Notes: generated by a model from the sequence alone, not told the origin. A stretch of 64,000 bases of DNA from Leifsonia sp. Leaf264 (GCF_001422325.1 NZ_LMMR01000007.1:117539-181538), one strand, 5' to 3'. Counted from the stretch's first letter, positions 8,205 through 17,657 are shown. Numbers and translations: made by a program.

Positions 8205-9110
8205 ATGCCCGACACGGATGCCGCGACGCCCGAGCCATCCGTCGGCAGGGTCATCCACGCCGACAACCTCAGCGTGCTCCCCACGCTGGCCGACGGCTCC
8301 TTCACGCTGATCTACCTCGACCCACCGTTCAACACCGGACGCCCGCAGGCCCGGCAGAGCACGACGCACGTGCGAACCGACCAGGCCGACGCATCCGACA
8401 CCGCCGCCGCCCCCCAGCGCGCCCCCGGAGTGATCTCGGGCTTCAAGGGCCGGCAGTACCAGCGCATCCGCGGCGATCTCTACAGCTACGACGACCATTT
8501 CGAGGACTACTGGGGCTTCCTCGAGCCGCGCCTCATCGAGGCCTGGCGCCTGCTCGCCGACGACGGCACGCTCTACCTGCACCTCGACTACCGCGAGGCG
8601 CACTACGCCAAGGTCATGCTCGACGCCCTGTTCGGCCGCGAGTGCTTCCTCAACGAGCTCATCTGGGCCTACGACTACGGCGCCAAGTCCAAGAAGCGCT
8701 GGCCGACCAAGCACGACACGATCCTCGTCTACGTGAAAGATCCCAAGGGCTACTGGTTCGACTCGACCGCCGTCGACCGCGAGCCGTACATGGCGCCGGG
8801 GCTCGTCACCCCCGAGAAGGCCGAGCTCGGCAAGCTGCCCACCGACGTGTGGTGGCACACCATCGTCTCGCCGACTGGTCGGGAGAAGACCGGGTACCCG
8901 ACGCAGAAGCCAGAGGGCATCCTGCGGCGCATCATCCAGGCCTCGAGCCGCCCGGGCGACGCCGTGCTCGACTTCTTCGCGGGCTCGGGCACGACGGGTG
9001 CCGTCGCTGCCGCGCTGGGTCGCCGCTTCACCCTGATCGACGAGTCCCCGGATGCCGTCGCCATCATGCGCACCCGCTTCGCGCCTGTCGCCGGCGTCGT
9101 CTTCGAATAG
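8205..9110 (+). CDS. Solitary DNA methyltransferase (beta class, N4-cytosine/N6-adenine)
   Basis: A 301-residue S-adenosylmethionine-dependent DNA methyltransferase. The catalytic DPPF motif (residues 39-42, in YLDPPFNTG) precedes the AdoMet-binding motif DFFAGSGTTG (about 257-266), the order of the beta class. Between them, about residues 60-240 carry the target recognition region. DPPF rather than DPPY leaves the target base (N6-A or N4-C) open. No restriction endonuclease or specificity subunit is nearby, so it is probably an orphan enzyme with an epigenetic or housekeeping role. CACAAT at 8193-8198 is 6 bases from the ATG, consistent with a leaderless transcript. The 186-base gap before it contains an inverted repeat, CTCGCCACCT at 8036 and its complement at 8119. 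Confidence 0.88.
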   Translation: MPDTDAATPEPSVGRVIHADNLSVLPTLADGSFTLIYLDPPFNTGRPQARQSTTHVRTDQADASDTAAAPQRAPGVISGFKGRQYQRIRGDLYSYDDHFEDYWGFLEPRLIEAWRLLADDGTLYLHLDYREAHYAKVMLDALFGRECFLNELIWAYDYGAKSKKRWPTKHDTILVYVKDPKGYWFDSTAVDREPYMAPGLVTPEKAELGKLPTDVWWHTIVSPTGREKTGYPTQKPEGILRRIIQASSRPGDAVLDFFAGSGTTGAVAAALGRRFTLIDESPDAVAIMRTRFAPVAGVVFE

Positions 9111-9255
9111 CGGACGAGCGGCTCAGGGCAGCGCAGTCCGGGCGCTAGCCGAGAGGTCGCTGGATGCCTCGTCAACGGATGGGTGCGGCCGATAGCGTAG
9201 AGACGAACGGCAAGGCGCCTCCGATGACGGATGGCCCGACGAGGAGGACACCCGC

Positions 9256-11361
9256 GTGACGACAGGCAGGAACGCCGTTCGCCGTGGGCTCGCAGCTCTC
9301 GCTACCGGAGCGATCGGGTTCGCCATCGCGGTCGGAGCAGCGGCGTCGCCGGCCCTGGCGGACTCGCCCGTCGACTTCGGTTCCAGCGACATCGTCGACA
9401 CGGCCGGCGTGCTCGGCTCGGACACCGATGCCGTGCAGACGGCCATCGACCAGCTGCAGGCCGACACCGGCCAGTCGCTTCTGGTCGCCTACGTCAACAC
9501 CTTCGAGAACCCGAGCGACCGCGAGGCGTGGGTGCAGGAGGTGCGCGACAGCAATCAGCTCGGCGCCTCCAACATCGTGCTCGCCGTGGCCGTCGACGAC
9601 AGGCTCTACCAGTTGTCCTTCTCCGACGAGTCGCCGCTGCAGGCCGACTCCGAGCAGATCGCCGAGGAGTACATCCTGCCCAGCCTCGCCCAGGACGACT
9701 GGGCAGGGGCGGCGATCGGTGCGACCGACGGCATCCGTGCAGCCTCCAACGGCGAGCTCGGCGGTGGCGGGACCGGTACGGGCGCCGGCGACACCTCAGG
9801 CCAGTCGGAATCGGGCGGAGGGGCCGTACTGCTCTGGGGCTTCCTCGTCGTCGGAGTGATCGCCCTCGTCATCGTGCTGTTCACTGTCATCCGCCGGCGT
9901 CGCCGGGCCGCTCTCGCCCGGGCTAAGGCCGCTCAGGACCGCGCGGCGCTCGAGCAACGCGCCGGCAGCCTGCTGGTGCAACTCGACGATGCCCTCAAGA
10001 CCAGCGAGCAGGAGGTCGGCTTCGCAGCGGCCGAGTTCGGCGACGAGGCCGTCAAGCCGTTCACCGACGCCCTCGCCAGCGCGAACGCCTCGGCCCGCCA
10101 GGCCTTCGCCGTGAAGCAGAAGCTCGATGACGCCTTCCCCGAGAGCGACGCCGAGCGCGCGGCCATGACTGCCGAGATCACGAGTCTCGCCGAGCAGGCC
10201 ATCGCGGGCCTCGACGCCCGCTCCGACGAGTTCGACGCGCTGCGCGCCCTCGACGACAACGCCGTCGCGGTTCTCGGAACCGTGACGACGGATGCCGAGA
10301 AGCTCAACGGTCGTCTGGCCGCGGCCGAGGCGCACATAGCGCAGCTGCACACCCGCTTCGAGGGTGAGACGATGTCGACCCTCTCGGGCAATGCGGCCCA
10401 GGCGCGACAGCTTCTCGCCTTCGCGACGGAGACCGCTGGTGCCGCTGCTGCGACCCTGTCGGCCCCGCCGACCGAGGGCGGACATCGCCCGAGCGTCGCG
10501 GTTCCGGTGCGGGCAGCGCAGCAGAGCATCGGCCAGGCCGCCCAGTTGCTCGACGCCGTCGACGGAGTGGCGAAGAGCCTGGAGGAGGCGACTGCAGCCG
10601 TCGAGAAGGAGATCGCCGACGTCGAGAGCGACCTCGCCGAGGCTCGCCGCACCGCCGTGACCGAACGCCTGGGCGAGGCGGCCCTCGCGGCGCCCATCGC
10701 GGCAGCCGAACAGGTACTCGCCACGGCACGGCAGTCCTCAGGAGGGCGATCCGACCCGCTCGCGCTGGTGCGCCGCCTGCAGGGCGTCGAGGCCGAACTC
10801 GACGCGGCTCTGGCCCCGTCGCGGGAGGAGAAGGTGCAGCGTGAGCGCGCCGTCGCCCTCCTCGGGCGGGCCCAGGCCACGGCCCAGTCGCAGATCCAAG
10901 CGGCGTCGGACTTCATAGCCACCCGCCGCGGCGCCGTGGGCTCCGATGCCCGCCAGCGGCTGTCCGAGGCGCAGCGACTGTTCGACTCATCGCGGGCGAT
11001 CGGCCCCGGCGACCCGGTGCAGGCACTCGACCAGGCGCAGCGCGCTCAGGCGCTGGCGGCCAGCGCCATCCAGATCGCCCAGAACGACGTCTCTGGCTAC
11101 GACAACGACTCCTGGGGCGGTGGGGGCTTCGGCGGAGGCGGCGGACGCGGCCGCTCCAGCGGCGGCGATGCCCTGACCGGCGCCATCATCGGCGGCATCC
11201 TCGGCGGACTGCTCACCGGCGGTGGTGGCGGTGGAGGCGGCAACTCCGGCAGCATCTTCGGCGGAGGTGGCGGCGGCGGAGGCTTCGGGGGCGGCGGCTT
11301 CGGCGGAGGATTCGGCGGCGGGGGCGGCTTCGGCGGCGGCGGATCCGGCGGCAGGTTCTAG
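9256..11361 (+). CDS. TPM-domain membrane protein with coiled coil and Gly-rich tail
   Basis: A 701-residue exported, membrane-anchored protein. Residues 1-35 are a signal peptide (ending SPALAD). A TPM domain (Psb32/TLP18.3/MOLO-1 type) follows, with IVDTAGVLG near residue 47 and SNIVLAVAVDDR near 105. A membrane helix lies near 195-215 (LLWGFLVVGVIALVIVLF). About 220-610 is charged and helical, probably coiled coil, cytoplasmic. The end is extremely glycine-rich (about 620-701), as in many actinobacterial TPM proteins. GTG start chosen because GAGGAGG lies 8 bases before it. The pspA-like gene follows within 100 bases, suggesting a joint role in envelope stress; that is inference. Confidence 0.88.
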   Translation: MTTGRNAVRRGLAALATGAIGFAIAVGAAASPALADSPVDFGSSDIVDTAGVLGSDTDAVQTAIDQLQADTGQSLLVAYVNTFENPSDREAWVQEVRDSNQLGASNIVLAVAVDDRLYQLSFSDESPLQADSEQIAEEYILPSLAQDDWAGAAIGATDGIRAASNGELGGGGTGTGAGDTSGQSESGGGAVLLWGFLVVGVIALVIVLFTVIRRRRRAALARAKAAQDRAALEQRAGSLLVQLDDALKTSEQEVGFAAAEFGDEAVKPFTDALASANASARQAFAVKQKLDDAFPESDAERAAMTAEITSLAEQAIAGLDARSDEFDALRALDDNAVAVLGTVTTDAEKLNGRLAAAEAHIAQLHTRFEGETMSTLSGNAAQARQLLAFATETAGAAAATLSAPPTEGGHRPSVAVPVRAAQQSIGQAAQLLDAVDGVAKSLEEATAAVEKEIADVESDLAEARRTAVTERLGEAALAAPIAAAEQVLATARQSSGGRSDPLALVRRLQGVEAELDAALAPSREEKVQRERAVALLGRAQATAQSQIQAASDFIATRRGAVGSDARQRLSEAQRLFDSSRAIGPGDPVQALDQAQRAQALAASAIQIAQNDVSGYDNDSWGGGGFGGGGGRGRSSGGDALTGAIIGGILGGLLTGGGGGGGGNSGSIFGGGGGGGGFGGGGFGGGFGGGGGFGGGGSGGRF

Positions 11362-11463
11362 CCGCGCCGTCCGGCAGCGGCATCCGGGAGCGAAGGCACG
11401 GCACACAGACACATCAGGCAACGACGCAGCAGCATCAATCAGCAGTACGAGAGAGGGAACACC

Positions 11464-12195
11464 ATGGCAAAGCAGTCCATCATCGGCCGCATCACCCAGC
11501 TCGCGAAGGCGAACATCAACGCGCTGCTCGACCAGGCCGAGGATCCGCAGAAGATGCTCGACCAGATGGTGCGCGACTACACGGCGAGCATCGGCGAGGC
11601 CGAGAGCGCCGTCGCCCAGACCATCGGCAACCTGCGCATGCTCGAGGAGGACCACCGCGAAGACGTCGCCGCGGCAGACGACTGGGGCCGCAAGGCGCTC
11701 GCCGCGAGCCGCAAGGCCGACGAACTGCGTGGATCCGGCAACGCGACGGATGCCGACAAGTTCGACGCCCTCGCCCGCGTCGCCCTCGGCCGCCAGCTGC
11801 AGTCCGAGAACGAGGCGAAGGGCGCCGAGCCGATGATCGCCTCGCAGACCGCCGTCGTCGACCAGCTCAAGGACGGCCTCGGCAAGATGCGCGAGAAGCT
11901 CAACCAGCTCTCCTCGAAGCGCGACGAGCTCATCGCCAGGTCGAAGACCGTCGAGGCCCAGTCCCAGGTGAACGACGCCATCAAGAGCGTCGACATCCTC
12001 GACCCCACGAGCGAGATCAGCCGCTTCGAGGACAAGATCCGGCGCGAGGAGGCCAAGGTGCGCGGCCAGCAGGAGCTCGCGGCGTCCAGCCTCGACGCGC
12101 AGTTCGAGAGCCTCGAAGACCTCGGCGAGCTGACCGAGGTCGAGGCGCGCCTCGCCGCGCTCAAGTCGGGGCCGGCGCAGAAGGCGATCGAGTAG
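11464..12195 (+). CDS. pspA: PspA/IM30 family protein
   Basis: A 243-residue coiled-coil protein of the PspA/IM30/Vipp1 (ESCRT-III-like) family, which assembles on the inner face of the cytoplasmic membrane and preserves its integrity under stress. The N-terminal amphipathic helix and family signature are clear (ITQLAKANINALLDQAEDP, DQMVRDY). Heptad-rich helices fill residues 25-215. A GAGAGGGAA ribosome site precedes the ATG. Preceded by the TPM-domain protein and followed by an unrelated VOC gene. No PspF-type activator or PspC partner is visible nearby, so it is the simple actinobacterial arrangement. Confidence 0.92.
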   Translation: MAKQSIIGRITQLAKANINALLDQAEDPQKMLDQMVRDYTASIGEAESAVAQTIGNLRMLEEDHREDVAAADDWGRKALAASRKADELRGSGNATDADKFDALARVALGRQLQSENEAKGAEPMIASQTAVVDQLKDGLGKMREKLNQLSSKRDELIARSKTVEAQSQVNDAIKSVDILDPTSEISRFEDKIRREEAKVRGQQELAASSLDAQFESLEDLGELTEVEARLAALKSGPAQKAIE

Positions 12196-12228
12196 GCCGA
12201 CCCGGGCGCACGACGGAGGGAGCCGACG

Positions 12229-13059
12229 ATGGTGATCGTGAACGATGCCCGGGAGTACCCGCCCGGCGTTCCCAGCTGGATCGACGTCTCGACGCCGCAT
12301 CCGTATGACGCCATGGAGTTCTATGGCACCCTGTTCGGCTGGCGGTTCCACGACGCCGTCCCGCCGGGAGCTCCCGGCGCCTACCTGGTCGCCACCCTCG
12401 ACGGCCACGACGTCGCGGCCATCTCACCGACCGACGACCTCGACTCGGCGGTCTGGCACAGCTACATCGCCGCCCGCAGCGCCGACACCGCCGTCGAGGC
12501 CGTCATCGTCGCCGGCGGCGCCGTGCGCACCAGCCCGGTCGACGCCGGCCCAGGCGGCCGCTGGGCCGAGTTCGCGGATCCGGACGGGGCCGTTTTCCGG
12601 GTCTGGCAGGCACGCAGGCGGCTGGGGGCGCAGCTCGTGAACGAGCCGGGCACCTGGAACTTCAGCGTGCTCATCACGCCGCGGCCCGAGAGCGCCATCG
12701 GCTTCTACACGGATGTGTTCGGCTGGCAGGTCGACGCCGACCTCGGAGCCGGAATGGTGCGCCTCCCCGGCTACGGCGATCACCTGGCGAACACGATCGA
12801 TCCCGACATCCGAGAGCGCCAGGCCTTCGCTCCTCCGGGGTTCGCCGACGTCGTCGCCGGCATCGAGCAGGGCGAGGCGCCGGCGCGCTGGGAGGTGCGG
12901 TTCACGGTGGAGGATCGGGATGCCGCGGCCGCCCTGGCGGAGTCGGCCGGCGGTACCGTGCTCTCCAGCGATGAGGGCCCGTGGACCCGCGAGGCCCTGA
13001 TCCGCGACCCGCACGGCGCCCTGTTCACGGTGAGCCAGTTCGCGCCAACCGGCGGCTGA
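12229..13059 (+). CDS. VOC family protein with two glyoxalase-like domains
   Basis: A 276-residue protein made of two vicinal-oxygen-chelate halves, about residues 8-130 and 140-272. Each half starts with a strand and helix typical of the fold (DAMEFYGTLFGWRF; SAIGFYTDVFGWQV) and ends with a D-P-G/H-G-A turn (FADPDGAVF; IRDPHGALF). Such tandem VOC proteins are often annotated as glyoxalase or bleomycin-resistance-like, and some are secondary metabolite regulators; the substrate here is unknown. GAGGGAG lies before the ATG. The stop is only 15 bases from the convergent LacI-type gene, with no clear hairpin between. Confidence 0.85.
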   Translation: MVIVNDAREYPPGVPSWIDVSTPHPYDAMEFYGTLFGWRFHDAVPPGAPGAYLVATLDGHDVAAISPTDDLDSAVWHSYIAARSADTAVEAVIVAGGAVRTSPVDAGPGGRWAEFADPDGAVFRVWQARRRLGAQLVNEPGTWNFSVLITPRPESAIGFYTDVFGWQVDADLGAGMVRLPGYGDHLANTIDPDIRERQAFAPPGFADVVAGIEQGEAPARWEVRFTVEDRDAAAALAESAGGTVLSSDEGPWTREALIRDPHGALFTVSQFAPTGG

Positions 13060-13074
13060 AGGCCGACGACAGTC

Positions 13075-14109
13075 CTAAGCGGACTCTCGCACCACCAGTG
13101 AGGTCTTGAGCTTCGTCACGGTGTCGACCGGCTCGCCCTCGATGAGCTTCACGAGCACGCGGGCCATCTCGCGCCCCATCTCGACCGACGGCTGGTGCAC
13201 CGTGGTGAGGGCGGGGGAGGCCGTGGCTCCGTAGATGTCGTCGTCGAAGCCGATCACCGCGATGTCCTCCGGAATCCGCAGTCCGGCCTCGCGGATGGCG
13301 GAGTAGGCGCCGATGGCCATCTGGTCGTTGGCGGCGAACACCCCGTCGATGGTCGAGTCACGCGCCAGCAGGCGCTTCATCGCCGTGGCGCCCGACGCCG
13401 GCGAGAAGTCGCCGACCTCGAACAGCTCGGTGTCCATGCCGTGCTCCCCGAGCACCTCGCGCCAGCCGGCCAGGCGATCGACGCCGGGCGGCATGTCCTG
13501 GGGTCCGGCGATGGTGGCGATCTTCGTGCGACCGGATGCGACCAGGTGGGCCACCGCCGTCTCGGCACCGTGCTGGTTGTCGACGTCGATGAAGTAGTTG
13601 TCGCTCTCGGTGTCGCTCAGCGGCCGCCCGCCGAAGACCACCGGAAGGGTGCGACTCAGCAGGGCGTAAGCGTGGTCGCCCGTGTGGTGCGAGACCACGA
13701 GAGCGCCGTCGACGTTGCCGCCGAGGAGGTAGCGCCGGGTCTTGCCGGCCTGCGACTCCGACTCGATGATCATGTTGAGCGTGTAGTCGGTGTCGGCCAG
13801 GTGCAGGGCGATTCCCTGTACCACCGAGGCGAAGAACGGGTCGGCGAAGACGCGGGCCGCCGACTCCGGCACGATCAGCGCGATCGCCTGGGTCTTGCGG
13901 CTCGCCAGAGATCGCGCAGCCCGGTTCGGAACGTAGTTCAGCGCTTCGATGGCGCGTTGCACGACCTCGGCGACGTCGGGAGTGACCTTGGGCGACCCGT
14001 TGACCACACGCGACACCGTGGCACGCGAGACCCCGGCGTGCGCCGCGACCATCTCGAGCGTCGGCACGGCGCCCGTACGCAGCTTCTCTGCCACTCGATC
14101 GCTCCCCAT
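13075..14109 (-). CDS. LacI-family regulator, probable cellobiose repressor (CebR-like)
   Basis: A 344-residue LacI/GalR repressor. Helix-turn-helix at about 16-37 (TLEMVAAHAGVSRATVSRVV), hinge helix NRAARSLASRK, then a periplasmic-binding-protein-like effector domain with ANDQMAIGAYSAI and IGFDDDIYG near the C-terminus. It is the last gene of the minus-strand cluster that encodes a cello-oligosaccharide transporter and beta-glucosidase, 29 bases after the glucosidase stop. The GTGAGAGCGCTCTCAC-type operators before the binding-protein gene and before the GH6 cellulase are its likely targets, by analogy with CebR/CelR. A GGGAG ribosome site precedes the ATG at 14109. The longer open frame upstream is a shadow of the glucosidase gene. 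Confidence 0.9.
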   Translation of the reverse strand: MGSDRVAEKLRTGAVPTLEMVAAHAGVSRATVSRVVNGSPKVTPDVAEVVQRAIEALNYVPNRAARSLASRKTQAIALIVPESAARVFADPFFASVVQGIALHLADTDYTLNMIIESESQAGKTRRYLLGGNVDGALVVSHHTGDHAYALLSRTLPVVFGGRPLSDTESDNYFIDVDNQHGAETAVAHLVASGRTKIATIAGPQDMPPGVDRLAGWREVLGEHGMDTELFEVGDFSPASGATAMKRLLARDSTIDGVFAANDQMAIGAYSAIREAGLRIPEDIAVIGFDDDIYGATASPALTTVHQPSVEMGREMARVLVKLIEGEPVDTVTKLKTSLVVRESA

Positions 14110-14138
14110 GTTCGAACTGGCTCCCACGATAGTGCCGA

Positions 14139-15566
14139 TCAGGCGGTCGCCTTCGACGCCGCGATGACGGATGCGTACCGGGTCGCCGAGAACTTGGGCG
14201 TGCGCACGAGAGTGTCGTAGTCGACGTGCACGATGCCGAAGCGCTTGTTGTAGCCCCACGCCCACTCGTAGTTGTCGAGCAGGGACCACACGAAGTAGCC
14301 GCGCACGTCGGCGCCTGCGTCGATGGCGTCGCCCACTGCAGCCACGTGGGCGTCGATGTAGGCCCAGCGTTCGGTGTCGTTCACTGTGCCGTCGACGAGC
14401 TCGTCGTCGTAGGAGGCGCCGTTCTCGGTGATGTAGAGCGGAGGCAGCGTCGGGTACTCCCGGCCGAGGCGCAGCAGCAGGGTGCGGAGTCCGTCGGGGT
14501 TCACCTCCCAGCCCATCGCCGTGCGCGGCAGGTGACGCGTCGGGAAGGTGACGTACTCGCTGCCCACGAACGGCGAGCGACCGGGCTTCTCGGTGGGTAC
14601 CAGGCCGGGCTCGGCATCCGGTGCCGCCGGATGCCCAGACACGTTGTCGTCGTGGTAGTGGTTCACGCCGAGGAAGTCGATCGGCGTGCTGATCACGGCG
14701 AGGTCGCCGTCCTGCACGTACTGCAGGAAGTCGTAGTCCCTCAGGTCGTCGATGACGTCGGTCGGGTACTCGCCGAGCAGCAGGGGCTCGATGTACATCC
14801 GGTTCCACAGCCCGTCGATGCGGCGGGCCGCCTCGAGGTCCACGGGGTCGGACGGGTCGTTCGGCACCGCGTTGGTGAGGTTGAGGGTGATGCCGATCTG
14901 CAGCTCGCGACCGTCGCGGGCGGCCAGCTCGCGCAGCCTCGCGGCGGCCAGGCCGTGAGCGAGGTGCTGGTGGTGCAGGGCCGCGAGGCCGGCGTCGGGA
15001 TCGGTGAGCCCTGGGGCGTGCTCACCGGCGACGTAGCCGATCAGCGAGGAGCACAGCGGCTCGTTGAACGTGGTCCAGTGCGTCACCCTGTCGCCGAGGG
15101 CGCCGTAGACGGCCTCGGCGTACTCGACGAACCTGTACGCCGTGTCGCGGTTCGCCCAGCCGCCCTTCTCCTGCAGCGCCTGGGGGAGGTCCCAGTGGTA
15201 GAGGGTGAGCCAGGGCAGGATCCCCTGGCCGATCAGCTCGTCGACGAGGGAACTGTAGAAATCCAGGCCCTCCTGGTTGACGGCGCGCCCTCCCGGGACG
15301 ACGCGCGCCCAGCTGGTGGAGAACCTGTACGAGTCGAGTCCGAGGTCCTTCATGAGGGCGACGTCTGCCGGCATGCGGTGGTAGTGGTCGACGGCCTGCT
15401 CGGGGGTGTCGCCGTTGGCGACGGCGCCGGGAACGCGTGCGTAGGCGTCCCAGATGGAGTCCTCCTTGCCGCCCTCGTGCGCAGCGCCCTCGATCTGGGC
15501 CGCGGCCGTGGCCGAGCCCCAGAGGAAGCCCGTCGGCCAGGTGCGTTCAGTCAGTGTGGTTCCCAT
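14139..15566 (-). CDS. GH1 beta-glucosidase (BglC-like)
   Basis: A 475-residue retaining beta-glucosidase of glycoside hydrolase family 1, expected to hydrolyse imported cellobiose and cello-oligosaccharides in the cytoplasm. The acid/base Glu169 is in TFNEP and the nucleophile Glu381 in YITENG; the N-terminal FLWGSATAAAQIEG motif, HWDLPQAL and the aglycone-side W at YFVWSLLDNYEW are all intact. No signal peptide. The ATG overlaps the stop of the permease gene as ATGA, so it is part of the transporter operon. This is the same order as the cebEFG-bglC loci of other actinobacteria. Confidence 0.95.
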   Translation of the reverse strand: MGTTLTERTWPTGFLWGSATAAAQIEGAAHEGGKEDSIWDAYARVPGAVANGDTPEQAVDHYHRMPADVALMKDLGLDSYRFSTSWARVVPGGRAVNQEGLDFYSSLVDELIGQGILPWLTLYHWDLPQALQEKGGWANRDTAYRFVEYAEAVYGALGDRVTHWTTFNEPLCSSLIGYVAGEHAPGLTDPDAGLAALHHQHLAHGLAAARLRELAARDGRELQIGITLNLTNAVPNDPSDPVDLEAARRIDGLWNRMYIEPLLLGEYPTDVIDDLRDYDFLQYVQDGDLAVISTPIDFLGVNHYHDDNVSGHPAAPDAEPGLVPTEKPGRSPFVGSEYVTFPTRHLPRTAMGWEVNPDGLRTLLLRLGREYPTLPPLYITENGASYDDELVDGTVNDTERWAYIDAHVAAVGDAIDAGADVRGYFVWSLLDNYEWAWGYNKRFGIVHVDYDTLVRTPKFSATRYASVIAASKATA

Positions 15567-16498
15567 CAGCCCTTCACCGCTCCAGCCATGATTCCCGAGA
15601 CCAGCTGCTTGCCGGCCAGTACGAACAGGATGAGGAGGGGGATGGTCGCCATGACGGCGCCGGCGAGCACGATGGTGTAGTCGACGTACTTCGCGCTCTG
15701 CAACTGGCTCAGCGCCACCTGCAGGGTCGGGTTCTGCGGAGACACCAGCAGCGGCCAGAGGTAGTCGGTCCACGCCGTCATGAAGGTGAACAGACCGAGG
15801 ATGGCCATGGCGGGGCGGGCGGCCGGGAGTCCGACGTGCCAGAAGGTGCCGAACATGGTGGCGCCGTCGACGCGGGCGGCCTCGATGAGCTCGTCGGGGA
15901 TCACGTCCACCAGGTACTGCCTCATGAAGAACACGCCGAAGGCCGTCACGAGCGTCGGCACGATGACGGCACCGAGGGTGCCGGTCCAGCCGAACTCCTT
16001 CATGAGCATGAAGAGGGGGATGATGCCGAGCTGGGTCGGCACCGCGAGGGTCGCGATGACGAAGATCATCAGGCCCTCCCGGCCCTTGAAGCGGAGCTTC
16101 GCGAAGGAGTAGCCGGCAAGGGTCGAGAAGAACACCACGGAGATCGTGATGACGCTCGAGACGATGATGCTGTTGGCGAGAGCCTGCCAGAACGGCACGG
16201 TGTCGAGCACGGCGCCGACGTTCTCCCAGAACTGCCCACCGGGCAGCAGCGGCGGCCAGGTCTGCGCGAGCACGGAGCTGTCGCTGGATCCGGCGACGAA
16301 CGACCACCACAGCGGGTAGGCGCCGCCGACGAACAGGGCGATCAGCAGGCCGTAGGTGAGGAACCCGGGGCGGCGGTCGATGCCGACATCGCGGCCGCGG
16401 CCGGCCCGGGCGGGCTTGGCCGGCTTCACGGGGATGCTCGGAGTGCCGGCATCCGTCGTCGGAGTCGTCGGCTTCTTCAGGTCGGTGGTGGTGCTCAT
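15566..16498 (-). CDS. Sugar ABC transporter permease (CebG-like, MalG family)
   Basis: A 310-residue inner-membrane permease of the carbohydrate uptake ABC class 1 family. After a 35-residue hydrophilic N-terminus there are six predicted membrane segments. The cytoplasmic EAA loop that contacts the ATPase is present (EAARVDGATMFGTFWHVGLP, about 195-214). It pairs with the permease upstream, overlapping it by ATGA, and with the lipoprotein receptor at 17658-18980. The operon has no ATPase gene, so the subunit must come from elsewhere, as with MsiK in Streptomyces. Confidence 0.92.
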   Translation of the reverse strand: MSTTTDLKKPTTPTTDAGTPSIPVKPAKPARAGRGRDVGIDRRPGFLTYGLLIALFVGGAYPLWWSFVAGSSDSSVLAQTWPPLLPGGQFWENVGAVLDTVPFWQALANSIIVSSVITISVVFFSTLAGYSFAKLRFKGREGLMIFVIATLAVPTQLGIIPLFMLMKEFGWTGTLGAVIVPTLVTAFGVFFMRQYLVDVIPDELIEAARVDGATMFGTFWHVGLPAARPAMAILGLFTFMTAWTDYLWPLLVSPQNPTLQVALSQLQSAKYVDYTIVLAGAVMATIPLLILFVLAGKQLVSGIMAGAVKG

Positions 16499-17586
16499 GA
16501 GCGCTTCTCCCCGGCGGCTGCGACCAGGGAGCGCGTGCCCTCGGCCTTCTGTGCTTTGTGTTCCTCGAGCCTGCGGCTGGTGCGCCTTCTCGATGTGCGG
16601 GTCTCGACCGACGCGATGCGTCGGGAGATCAGGAAGTTCATCAGGCCGAACGCCACGATGATGATGAAGAGGAGCCAGGCGATGGCCGAGGCCTTGCCGA
16701 AGTCGCTGCGGTTGAATGCCATGTCCCACAGGTAGAGCACTGTGGTCTGGTACTCGCGGTGCGGGCCGCCGAGCACCGAGCTCGACGGGTTGAACAGCTT
16801 CGGCTCCGTGAAGATCTGCAGCCCGCCGATGGTGGCCGTGATGATCACGAAGATCATGGTGGGGCGGATGCTCGGCAGCGTGATCGAGAAGAAGCGACGG
16901 AACGCCCCGGCCCCGTCGAGGGCGGCCGATTCGTGGATGTCACGGGGCACCGACTGCATGGCGGCCAGCAGGATGAGGGCGTTGTACCCGGTCCAGCGCC
17001 AGTTGACCATGGAGGCGATGGCGAGGTGCGACGGGAAGACCTCGGTCTTCCACATGACGGGGTCGAGGTTGAAGGCCTCGAGGATGTTGTTGATGAGGCC
17101 GTACTTCTCCGAGAAGGCGCTCGAGAAGATGATGGCGACGGCCACGGGGGTGACGACGTAGGGGATCAGGACGCTCATGCGCCAGAACGTCTTGGAGCGG
17201 ATGTTCTGGTCGAGGATGGCCGCGATGAAGACGGCGGCGATGAGCTGGGGGATGCAGGAGAGCAGGAAGATGCTCACGGTGTTGAACAGCGAGTTCCAGA
17301 AGTACGGGTCTGTGAGCTCGTCGGTGTAGTTCTGGAGGCCGACCCAGTCACCGGGGCCCGTCAGCAGGTCCCAGTCGTTCAGCGACACCACGAAGGTGTA
17401 GACCAGCGGGAACAGCCCGATCAGTCCGAAGAGGATGAAGAACGGCGCGACGTAGAGGTACGGCGAGACCTTGGCGTCGAATCGGCTCACGCGATGCCGG
17501 AACGGCGGCTTCGGTGTGCCGGACGCGGCTGGTCGCTTCGCAGCGGGGGTGCTGCTCGTCTCCGGGGGACTGACTGTGGTGGTCAT
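16495..17586 (-). CDS. Sugar ABC transporter permease (CebF-like, MalF family)
   Basis: A 363-residue permease with six membrane segments between about residues 50 and 320, partner of the CebG-like protein. The EAA-type loop reads HESAALDGAGAFRRFFSITLP near residue 230. The C-terminus is an unusual basic, hydrophilic tail of about 45 residues after the last helix. The ATG at 17586 is preferred over the longer frame because GAGAGA lies 6-11 bases before it; the extension would run through the strong hairpin at 17607-17640. Co-transcribed with the receptor gene upstream and the second permease downstream. Confidence 0.92.
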   Translation of the reverse strand: MTTTVSPPETSSTPAAKRPAASGTPKPPFRHRVSRFDAKVSPYLYVAPFFILFGLIGLFPLVYTFVVSLNDWDLLTGPGDWVGLQNYTDELTDPYFWNSLFNTVSIFLLSCIPQLIAAVFIAAILDQNIRSKTFWRMSVLIPYVVTPVAVAIIFSSAFSEKYGLINNILEAFNLDPVMWKTEVFPSHLAIASMVNWRWTGYNALILLAAMQSVPRDIHESAALDGAGAFRRFFSITLPSIRPTMIFVIITATIGGLQIFTEPKLFNPSSSVLGGPHREYQTTVLYLWDMAFNRSDFGKASAIAWLLFIIIVAFGLMNFLISRRIASVETRTSRRRTSRRLEEHKAQKAEGTRSLVAAAGEKRS

Positions 17587-17606
17587 GCTGTTCTCTCTCA
17601 AGGAAT

Positions 17607-17640
17607 GTGGCCCCCCGGAAACGGGTCTCCGGGGGGCCAC
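17607..17640 (-). terminator. Intercistronic hairpin after the ceb-type binding-protein gene
   Basis: Two 13-base arms (17607-17619 and 17628-17640, GTGGCCCCCCGGA and its complement) are perfectly paired around an 8-base loop. It lies between the receptor gene and the first permease gene. There is no T-run. The position suits partial termination or 3'-end protection, giving more receptor than permease. Confidence 0.75.
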
Positions 17641-17657
17641 CGTGGAGCTGGTGAGAC

